Shown one piece after another: positions 29,550-35,466 of a stretch of 35,466 nucleotides of DNA; the stretch's first letter is position 1; every line of letters starts with the position of its first letter. Below the pieces are notes generated by a model, which saw nothing but the letters and a program-made list of their open reading frames with translations, ran no database searches and was not told where the DNA came from. This stretch comes from a virus. Location of the stretch: the IMG/VR virus record IMGVR_UViG_3300025070_000007, positions 1 to 35,466 of that record; one strand, 5' to 3'. The translations under genes were made by a program, and so were the position numbers.

Positions 29550-29556
29550 CGCGGGC
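29541..29556 (+). repeat. GC hairpin, duplicate of the terminator stem without the T-run
   Basis: GCCCGCTAACGCGGGC, identical to 29887-29902. It overlaps the stop of the 71-aa gene and is followed by GCATAG rather than T-residues, so it should not terminate efficiently. Together with the second copy it brackets the 100-aa gene. Confidence 0.8.
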
Positions 29557-29577
29557 GCATAGTGATAGGATAAAAGT

Positions 29578-29880
29578 ATGGAAATCAAAATAAACATGAC
29601 GACCCGTGAAATCGGCTATCTGTGCCACACGGCAAGCCCGAATTTTTACCATGAGCAGTCTGATCGGTTCGAGATCATGGAAGATGAAAGCGAGCCGGTA
29701 GAAGGTGGCCAGCTATTCTGGTGTGGTACTGAATTCCTGAACGCCAAGATTGTTGCGCAGTTTTATCGTGGCTCGCTCAACGCTGACACGTCGATCATGT
29801 GGGATTTAGATCTGGAAGAATGGGTTGTTTGGGTCACGGTTGAGTCAGACGCGCCGCCAACGAGCGAAGACATACATTGA
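29578..29880 (+). CDS. unknown protein bracketed by duplicated hairpins
   Basis: A 100-aa acidic protein: EIKINMTTREIGYLCHTASPNFYHEQ, FEIMEDESEPVEGGQLFWCGTEFLNAKIV, then WDLDLEEWVVWVTVESDAPPTSEDIH with several Trp. No known domain. AGGATAAA precedes the ATG. The gene lies between two identical hairpin sequences (29541 and 29887), consistent with a cassette that was inserted or duplicated with its terminator. Confidence 0.7.
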   Translation: MEIKINMTTREIGYLCHTASPNFYHEQSDRFEIMEDESEPVEGGQLFWCGTEFLNAKIVAQFYRGSLNADTSIMWDLDLEEWVVWVTVESDAPPTSEDIH

Positions 29881-29886
29881 ATACCA

Positions 29887-29910
29887 GCCCGCTAACGCGG
29901 GCTTTTTTTT
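29887..29910 (+). terminator. rho-independent terminator
   Basis: Six-bp GC stem GCCCGC / GCGGGC with TAAC loop, followed by eight T. It ends the rightward accessory operon immediately before the large terminase gene, which therefore needs read-through, antitermination or its own promoter. Confidence 0.92.
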
Positions 29911-29932
29911 GTGCGGGAAAACCCTCTGACCC

Positions 29933-29958
29933 TTTTACCGCATACAAACACGGTAAAA
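29933..29958. promoter_or_regulatory. inverted repeat upstream of terL
   Basis: TTTTACCG and CGGTAAAA form a perfect 8-bp inverted repeat with a 10-base loop. Its right arm overlaps TAAAAT (29954-29959), a possible -10 box, five bases before the terL ATG. GGTAAAAT also occurs before the 50-aa gene at 31368. No good -35 is visible, so an activator-dependent late promoter is a possibility. Confidence 0.4.
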
Positions 29959-29964
29959 TATGGC

Positions 29965-31365
29965 ATGGCAGAAAACCCATATATAGCGTTTGTTAAGCGC
30001 TTTCGCAGTGACCCCGTCGCTTTTGTTGAGCAAGTGCTCAAGCAATCGCCCGACGCCTGGCAAAAAGAATTCCTCAATGCCATAGCATCTGGCGAGCGCA
30101 AAATCAGCGTGCGCTCTGGCCACGGCACCGGCAAATCCACGGCGAGCTCGTGGGCGATGCTGCACTTTTTGCTGACTCGCTATCCCGTCAAAGTCGTTGT
30201 AACAGCGCCGACCAGCGCGCAGTTATTCGACGCGCTGTTTGCCGAGCTCAAGCGCTGGATCAATGAGTGCCCTGTGGCGATCAAAGAGCTCTTGGAAGTG
30301 AAGAGCGACCGCGTAAGCCTAAAGGCCGCGCCGAGCGAGGCTTTCATCAGCTGTAGAACGTCCAGGGCAGAAACGCCAGAAGCGCTGCAGGGCGTTCACT
30401 CAGACAACGTGATGTTGGTGTGCGACGAAGCCTCCGGTATCCCCGAGGCGGTATTTGAGGCCGCAGCTGGCTCGATGTCAGGCGAGCACGCAACGACTGT
30501 TCTGCTCGGCAACCCGACCAGGAGCTCTGGCTTCTTCTTCGATACCCACCACCGCATGGCGGGTGATTGGTGGACGCGCAAGGTCAGCTGCATCGACTCG
30601 CCCAGGGTGAGCGAAGATTATGTGAGTGAAATGGCTGCGCGCTTTGGCGAAGAGAGCAATGCCTTTCGCGTGCGCGTGCTTGGCGAGTTTCCGCAGCGCG
30701 ACGACGACACGGCAATTCCGCTCGAGCTCGTTGAAAGCGCCCAAAGGCGCGAGGTTGTTATCACGGAAGACGAGCCGATCGTGTGGGGCTTGGACGTGAG
30801 CCGCTTTGGCTCCGACCGCAGTGCCCTTTGTAAGCGCCGCGGGCGCGAGCTCATGGGCATCCAGACCTGGCAGGGCTTGGATCTTATGCAGCTATGCGGC
30901 GCCGTCGTTGCTGAGTATGAAAGCCAGCAGCCGCGAACGCAGCCGGTGCAGATCAACGTGGACTCGATTGGCCTTGGCGGTGGTGTGTGCGACCGCCTGC
31001 GTGAGCTCGGCCTGCCGGCGGTAGGTATCAACACCAGCGAGAGCCCGAGCTCCAAGGCGACGTACATCAACCTGCGCGCTGAGCTCTGGTTTAAGGTGAA
31101 AGCCTGGCTCGAGGCCCGTGACGTGTCGCTGCCCCAAGACGACGATCTGCTCGCGGAGCTCGTTAGCGCCAAGTACAAGTTCACGAGCTCCGGCAAGATG
31201 CAGCTGGAAAGCAAAGACCAGATGCGCAAGCGCGGGCTGCGCTCGCCTGACCTGGCTGACTCTTTGTGCCTGACATTTGCCAGCGACGCAATGACGCTCA
31301 GCGGCGTGATGAGCGCGGCTAGCAGCTGGCAGAAACCGCTCAGGCGAGGGCTGTCAATTACCTAG
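29965..31365 (+). CDS. terL: terminase large subunit
   Basis: A 466-aa packaging motor. ATPase: Walker A SGHGTGKST at residues 51-59, Walker B VMLVCDEA with E155, and the coupling motif region LLGNPTR at about 180-186. Nuclease: D277 (WGLDVSR), D333 (NVDSIGLGGG), and D429/D432 (SPDLADSL). The family and length fit P22/Sf6-like headful terminases. I start it at the ATG at 29965 (AENPYIAFVKRF); the frame is open back to 29911, but that stretch runs through the terminator tail. No SD is visible before the ATG. Confidence 0.93.
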   Translation: MAENPYIAFVKRFRSDPVAFVEQVLKQSPDAWQKEFLNAIASGERKISVRSGHGTGKSTASSWAMLHFLLTRYPVKVVVTAPTSAQLFDALFAELKRWINECPVAIKELLEVKSDRVSLKAAPSEAFISCRTSRAETPEALQGVHSDNVMLVCDEASGIPEAVFEAAAGSMSGEHATTVLLGNPTRSSGFFFDTHHRMAGDWWTRKVSCIDSPRVSEDYVSEMAARFGEESNAFRVRVLGEFPQRDDDTAIPLELVESAQRREVVITEDEPIVWGLDVSRFGSDRSALCKRRGRELMGIQTWQGLDLMQLCGAVVAEYESQQPRTQPVQINVDSIGLGGGVCDRLRELGLPAVGINTSESPSSKATYINLRAELWFKVKAWLEARDVSLPQDDDLLAELVSAKYKFTSSGKMQLESKDQMRKRGLRSPDLADSLCLTFASDAMTLSGVMSAASSWQKPLRRGLSIT

Positions 31366-31378
31366 CTGGTAAAATTAA

Positions 31379-31405
31379 CCCCCATGAAATCGGCATATAT
31401 GGGGG
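31379..31405. promoter_or_regulatory. hairpin over the start codon of the 50-aa gene
   Basis: CCCCCAT (31379-31385) and ATGGGGG (31399-31405) pair over 13 bases and bury the ATG at 31384 and the alternative ATG at 31399. It may limit translation of this small gene. Confidence 0.5.
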
Positions 31406-31536
31406 CTCGAGTGGCGCATACAGACCAAAAGACCTATCGACGTGGCCCAGGCGGCGTGCAAGACGCTGCAAATGACATCGCCAAGATGCTCAGCAAAAAG
31501 TCGCCTGCTAAGAAGCCAAGCAAGAAGGCCAAGTAA
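31384..31536 (+). CDS. small basic protein between terL and the polyvalent protein
   Basis: A 50-aa protein: MKSAYMGARVAHTDQKTYRR, GPGGVQDAANDIAKMLSKKSPAKKPSKKAK. The basic Lys/Pro-rich tail resembles nucleic-acid-binding tails. Its stop directly abuts the TTG start of the next gene, and the sequence AAGAAGG in its last codons could serve as SD for that gene. No SD of its own; a second in-frame ATG lies at 31399. Too short for ordinary gene finders with a 60-aa cut-off. Confidence 0.55.
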   Translation: MKSAYMGARVAHTDQKTYRRGPGGVQDAANDIAKMLSKKSPAKKPSKKAK

Positions 31537-34044
31537 TTGGCAAAGCTGGACGGCCTAACGTCGCTAGCTGGCGGTCTGATTGATGACGCAACCCTAGCGA
31601 GCTTGCGCGCAGCTGATGCTGCAGACGCGGCTGCGAACCAAGGCATCCTTGGCTACCACGGTTCTCCATATTCTTTTGACAAATTCAGCATGGACGCCAT
31701 TGGTTCTGGCGAGGGTAACCAAGCCTATGGTCGCGGGCTGTATTTTGCCGGCGATGAAAGCGTCGCTACAGAATATCGCAACGCACTTCGACACAAAAAC
31801 GTCGACAAAGAAAGATCGTTAAGAGACGCGGGGATCGAAGACAGTTTAAGCGACGAGTCGCTACGGACTTTTTCTTCTGTCATATACGACGCAGCAAATC
31901 TTTCGCCCGACTTATCTCCGACGCAAATGGCCGACATAATTCAAGGTGCCAGCATTGAGTTTAGGTCTGTCCCAAAGTCAAAAATTGCGGACGCTGTATC
32001 TCGTTATCAAAACGACATGAAAGGCAGCATGTATCAGGTTCGCATTAACGCAACTGACGACGAGTTGCTTGATCTTTTCGCGCCGCTTGATGAGCAACCA
32101 CCAGGCGTGCAAGCCAAGCTAGAAGCAACTGATTGGTTCGAGACTGTATCGGAAAACCTTAATCTGAACACTCGAGAAAACCCTTATGGCATGGAGTTGC
32201 TTCGCTATCTCGAAGACGACGGCCCTGATTTTGCGGCTGCAACTTTGAACAGCGCCGGTATTAAAGGGGTTAAATATCCAGATGGCAAAAGTCGTAAACG
32301 TAAAGACGGTGACGCAAAAAAAACCAGCAATTACGTTATTTTTGACGACCAATACATAACGGTTGCTAGGAAATACGGAATACCTTTAGCCGCTATGACC
32401 GCAGCAGCAGCGCCACAAGACGCTGAAGCCGGAATCGTCACAGCCTCATTGTCGCCGGTCTTGCGTGCCTCGATGGACAAAGTGTTGCGTGGCGAAGAAG
32501 TCAGCAAGCGCGAGCTCAATTCCGTTAACAAGTACCTGGGTCAAATAGCCGCTGATCGCACGGCATTTGGTAGGCGCGAACGTATGCGCATGACGCCTGG
32601 CGCGTCACCAGACGTAGACGTCATGTCGCGCGATATCATCACGCCTGAATCTATGCAGGGTGAAATGCTGGTGCCGATACAGGGTGACGCCAGTATTGCC
32701 GGTGGGATTTTGGACAATGTCGAAGGCGTGCCTTTAGACCAGGAAATATATCTGCAGGGTGGCCCTAACTACCCGCTGATGAATTCGTATGGCAACAACT
32801 TGTTGGGTTGGGCGTCCATGCGTGACGCAGCCCAAACAAAGCAAAACCAGATTACCAGGGCAGGCTTGTTAGGCGACGACGTGCGCGGCGTGTATGCGCG
32901 CATGGGTGACCTTGCGATGGACTTCAACACTATGGTCGCCGAGGCGATGGTGCGGCAATTGCCCGCTCTGCAGCTGCCGAAGAAAGAGCTCGCAAAATTT
33001 AACAGAGTCATCCGCAAGTCAGTACCTGGTTTCGCCGGCGTTGAGACGCCAGAGGGGTTGGCGCAACTGAAAGGCCAGATGGCCGTGAGTGCAAGTAACG
33101 GTGACGCCATGTCGTCAAACGATCTGCGCAAGCTGGTCGTCGGCGAAATGAAAAAGAAAGAGTACGGCAACAAAGGCTTTCCCAACTACGAAGACACAGT
33201 GCGCGCCTTGACGGAGCCAGAGCTACGCGGGCTCGAAAGAGGCGACAGTGGCTTCAGCACAATCAGAGGCATGCCTGGCGCTGATCTGCTGGATAACGCT
33301 TACCACGACACCTACTCGCACGGCATCCCTGGCATCTATGCCGGCGGGCTCGAGGAGAGTGTTCCGCTGCAAGTCATGTTTCCAGACCTATTTAGAGCCA
33401 CTGGCGACAAGGTAATAACGAAAGAGAGCTCAAAGCGCTTTGGCGAGCCTCTTAACGCGCAAGAGCGTGTTGGCGCTGTGTTAATGGGCGGCGACGCTCA
33501 GAAAGCCGATCAGCAGTGGCTAGACGGCGTCATGAAATATCTTGAAGACAAAAAGAAGATGGGCCGTGCTGCAGCAATCGCAGCTGCTACGTCTTCTGGC
33601 AATGCGATGGCGATACCGCCCGAAGACATAGACATACAAAACGAGATTGATGCCCGCCGTGCCGGCGGCAGAAAGTATCGCCGCGAAAACCCGCCAAGCG
33701 GACTGCTTGCAGCGGAAGCGCAAAGCCAAGTCTTACCGCGCGCTGCAGAAGCAGGCCAGGGCTTCGTATCTGGTTTGTTGAGCGGCATAGATACGTTTGT
33801 GCAAGGAATGGCCGCACCAGATCCACGGGCCGCGATCGCGTCTCCGCAGGGCTACGGCCAGCAAATGGATAGTTTTATTCAAAACCAACAACTACCGCCG
33901 ACGCAAAACCCAAATTCCATGATGAGCACGCCTGCGATGCGCGGCCTGCTAGACCAGCAGTACATGGAAGACCCAGCTGAGCGCGCTGCTTTTCGCGCGC
34001 CGTTTGAGGCATTTGGCGGCCTATTGGCACCTTACGGAATATAA
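31537..34044 (+). CDS. large polyvalent protein with N-terminal ADP-ribosyltransferase-like domain
   Basis: An 835-aa protein starting at TTG 31537. Residues ~36-275 look like a PARP-type ART domain: YHGSPYSFDKFS (H41), then GSGEGNQAYGRGLYFAG (Y69), and a closing NYVIFDDQYITVARKYGI. This matches the H-Y-E class that transfers ADP-ribose from NAD+; I cannot place the third catalytic residue securely. A small hydrophobic link (PLAAMTAAAAPQDAEAG) follows, then a long helical region with GGPNYPLMNSYGNN, VRGVYARMGDLAMDFNTM and HDTYSHGIPGIYAGG, typical of phage polyvalent proteins. Between terL and portal it is probably packaged and injected to modify host targets early. Confidence 0.75.
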   Translation: MAKLDGLTSLAGGLIDDATLASLRAADAADAAANQGILGYHGSPYSFDKFSMDAIGSGEGNQAYGRGLYFAGDESVATEYRNALRHKNVDKERSLRDAGIEDSLSDESLRTFSSVIYDAANLSPDLSPTQMADIIQGASIEFRSVPKSKIADAVSRYQNDMKGSMYQVRINATDDELLDLFAPLDEQPPGVQAKLEATDWFETVSENLNLNTRENPYGMELLRYLEDDGPDFAAATLNSAGIKGVKYPDGKSRKRKDGDAKKTSNYVIFDDQYITVARKYGIPLAAMTAAAAPQDAEAGIVTASLSPVLRASMDKVLRGEEVSKRELNSVNKYLGQIAADRTAFGRRERMRMTPGASPDVDVMSRDIITPESMQGEMLVPIQGDASIAGGILDNVEGVPLDQEIYLQGGPNYPLMNSYGNNLLGWASMRDAAQTKQNQITRAGLLGDDVRGVYARMGDLAMDFNTMVAEAMVRQLPALQLPKKELAKFNRVIRKSVPGFAGVETPEGLAQLKGQMAVSASNGDAMSSNDLRKLVVGEMKKKEYGNKGFPNYEDTVRALTEPELRGLERGDSGFSTIRGMPGADLLDNAYHDTYSHGIPGIYAGGLEESVPLQVMFPDLFRATGDKVITKESSKRFGEPLNAQERVGAVLMGGDAQKADQQWLDGVMKYLEDKKKMGRAAAIAAATSSGNAMAIPPEDIDIQNEIDARRAGGRKYRRENPPSGLLAAEAQSQVLPRAAEAGQGFVSGLLSGIDTFVQGMAAPDPRAAIASPQGYGQQMDSFIQNQQLPPTQNPNSMMSTPAMRGLLDQQYMEDPAERAAFRAPFEAFGGLLAPYGI

Positions 34045-34046
34045 CG

Positions 34047-35466
34047 ATGGCAGAACTATACGACGACGAAGAATTTATTGAAGAAGACATGAGCATGGAC
34101 GCAGAAGAGGTGCAGGCCGCTATTACGCTTGCCATCGAAGATGCCGTGGACTTCATCGACAACACCATCTCGCCAGTGCGCGCAGAGGCAGCCGAGTATT
34201 ACGCCGGCGAGCCCCTGGGCAACGAAGAAGAGGGCCGCAGCACCGCACAAACGATGGATGTACGCGATACCGTACAGGCGATGCTGCCGTCTCTTATGCG
34301 CATTTTCTGTGGCTCTGATCACGTCGTGGAATACGCACCGACCGGCCCTGAAGACGTCGAGATGGCCAAGCAGGCGACCGACTACGTCAATTACGTACTG
34401 AACCAGGATCAAGACCAGAGCTATATCGAGATCATATACGCCACGATGAAAGACGCGCTGGTGAAGGGCTCTGGCTTTATCAAGTATTGCTACGACGAGT
34501 CAGAGAAGACGCAGAGCTACGAGCTCGAGAACCTGGATGACCAGGCTCTGGCTGCGCTTAACAGCAACCCAGACGTTGAGATCGACATGCTCAAGAGCAT
34601 GACGTCGAGCGACAACCCCGAGGCGATGCACTCCGTCCGCGTCACGCACCGCAAGAAGGTTGGCAAGATCAAGGTCGAGTCGGTGCCGCCAGAAGAGATT
34701 GTGATCAACCGCAATGCTCGCAGCCTTGAAGACGCCGACCTGGTCGCGCACCGCGCTTACCTAACCATCAGCGACATGGTCGAGCTCGGTTACGACGCTG
34801 ACGAGATTGAGCAGTACGCCACCACCAGCGACACAGACTTCGAGCTCTTTAACGTCGAGGCTCGCGAGCGCTACCAGCAAAGCTCATTTGAAAACTCAGA
34901 GATGGTGCGGCGCGTTCTTTATGTCGAGGCATACGCCAAGATCGATACGGACGGCGATGGCGTTGCCGAATTGCGACGCATTTGCTGCGCTGGCCCTAAT
35001 TACGAAATTCTGCGTAACGAGCCGACCGACATGGTGCCGTTCGCGTTCTTTTGCCCTGATCCAGAGCCGCACGCGATGTTTGGCATGTCGATCGCAGATC
35101 TGACGATGGACATACAGCGCATCAAGACCGCAGTGCTGCGAGCAAGCCTAGACAGCCTGGCGATGAGCACGCACCCCAGGGTGGGCATTGTTGAAGGCCA
35201 GGCGAGCCTGGAAGACGTGATGAATAACGAAGCCGGCGGCGTGATTCGTATGCGTCAGCCTGGCGCCGTCGTGCCGTTTAACTTGCCCTTTGTCGGCAAA
35301 GAAGCATTCCCGATGCTCGACTACCTAGACCAGATGCGCGAGAACCGCACAGGCGTCTCTAAGGCGGCTGACGGGCTCGACCCTAGCGCATTGCAGAGCA
35401 GCACGTTAATGGCCGTACAGCAGACGATTGGGGCCGCTCAGCAGCGCACCGAGATGATTGCCAGGC
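34047..35466 (+). CDS. portal protein, N-terminal part (continues at position 1)
   Basis: P22-type portal (PF16510-like). This part encodes 431 unique residues to 35339; the last 127 bases repeat the window start. Motifs: acidic N-terminus (AELYDDEEFIEEDMSMDAEE), VRDTVQAMLPSLMRIFCGSDHVVEYAPTGPED, KQATDYVNYVLNQDQDQSYIEIIYATMKDALVKGSGFIKYCYDE, VPPEEIVINRNARSLEDADLVAHRAYLTISDMVELGYD, then MDIQRIKTAVLRASLDSLAMSTHPRV. It forms the dodecameric DNA gate. The start is two bases after the stop of the polyvalent protein. Full length is 694 aa, close to P22 gp1 (725 aa). Confidence 0.92.
   Translation, partial: MAELYDDEEFIEEDMSMDAEEVQAAITLAIEDAVDFIDNTISPVRAEAAEYYAGEPLGNEEEGRSTAQTMDVRDTVQAMLPSLMRIFCGSDHVVEYAPTGPEDVEMAKQATDYVNYVLNQDQDQSYIEIIYATMKDALVKGSGFIKYCYDESEKTQSYELENLDDQALAALNSNPDVEIDMLKSMTSSDNPEAMHSVRVTHRKKVGKIKVESVPPEEIVINRNARSLEDADLVAHRAYLTISDMVELGYDADEIEQYATTSDTDFELFNVEARERYQQSSFENSEMVRRVLYVEAYAKIDTDGDGVAELRRICCAGPNYEILRNEPTDMVPFAFFCPDPEPHAMFGMSIADLTMDIQRIKTAVLRASLDSLAMSTHPRVGIVEGQASLEDVMNNEAGGVIRMRQPGAVVPFNLPFVGKEAFPMLDYLDQMRENRTGVSKAADGLDPSALQSSTLMAVQQTIGAAQQRTEMIAR
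35340..35466. repeat. terminal direct overlap (right copy)
   Basis: Identical to 1-127. It should be removed once when circularising the genome. Confidence 0.93.

Noticed and set aside
31537-32380. Reading the ART-like domain as a toxin-antitoxin toxin
   Set aside because: No antitoxin-like partner lies beside it, and the long C-terminal polyvalent region and packaging-operon position fit a virion-delivered effector better.
1-35466. CRISPR arrays, insertion sequences, transposases, retrons or reverse transcriptases
   Set aside because: I saw no array of equal repeats with unique spacers, no transposase motifs and no RT motif on either strand. The only regular repeats are the 60-bp coding repeats of the fibre gene.

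Overview
The window is a complete, circular genome of a temperate tailed phage, most likely short-tailed (podovirus-like). Its last 127 bases repeat its first 127 exactly, so the unique circle is 35,339 bp and the contig was opened inside the portal gene. The portal, scaffold, coat and terminase genes follow a P22/Sf6-like logic with a SU10/marine-podovirus type coat protein. No sheath, tape-measure or long-tail genes are visible. The host is probably a gammaproteobacterium (inference): the attachment site carries the 3' end of a bacterial tRNA-His with discriminator C73 and encoded CCA, which argues against the large alphaproteobacterial clade whose tRNA-His has A73. Several small proteins resemble ones I associate with marine podoviruses, so an aquatic origin is likely but not proven.

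Layout, read around the circle. (1) The late structural module runs rightwards from the terminase genes through the arbitrary end and on to 18230: small terminase (27597), large terminase (29965), a 50-aa gene, a large polyvalent protein with an N-terminal ADP-ribosyltransferase-like domain (31537), portal (34047, wrapping to 792), scaffold, major capsid protein, head-tail adaptor, fibre genes including a protein made of 28 twenty-residue repeats and an S74 self-cleaving fibre, a lysis cassette (TM proteins, holin, GH24 endolysin), a P22 gp10-like tail hub protein, and a long set of Gln/Ala-rich internal or ejection proteins. (2) From 18229 to 18457 lies a detailed attP: two arm-type repeats, arrays of CAG motifs in 10-bp phase, and the tRNA-His core. 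(3) A leftward early operon (23620 to 18454) carries recombination genes (Sak4-type RecA-like ATPase, DUF669 SSB-like protein, Fe-S PD-(D/E)XK exonuclease), small genes, a DUF3310 protein, an excisionase-like protein and the tyrosine integrase. (4) The immunity region (23708-24824) holds an XRE repressor co-transcribed with a protein of unknown function and diverging from a Cro-like gene. (5) A rightward replication operon carries a prim-pol/helicase, an iteron-rich candidate origin, a VSR-like nuclease, a zinc-ribbon protein and small terminase. (6) An accessory region (28038-29910) between the terminase genes has a second att-like repeat cluster, a three-gene leftward operon of tiny basic proteins and a three-gene rightward operon ending in a rho-independent terminator.

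One 19-bp operator (TGTCACC-N5-GGTGACA) appears to tie this together. Near-perfect copies sit on the leftward early promoter (23674-23692), in the repressor/Cro intergenic region (24537-24616), and between the two small accessory operons (28964-28982). In the first and last of these, one half-site doubles as the -35 box. This predicts that the prophage repressor silences the recombination operon, the replication operon and the two unknown cassettes together. The cassettes are therefore good candidates for early host-takeover or anti-defence functions. The unknown gene downstream of the repressor should be expressed in lysogens.
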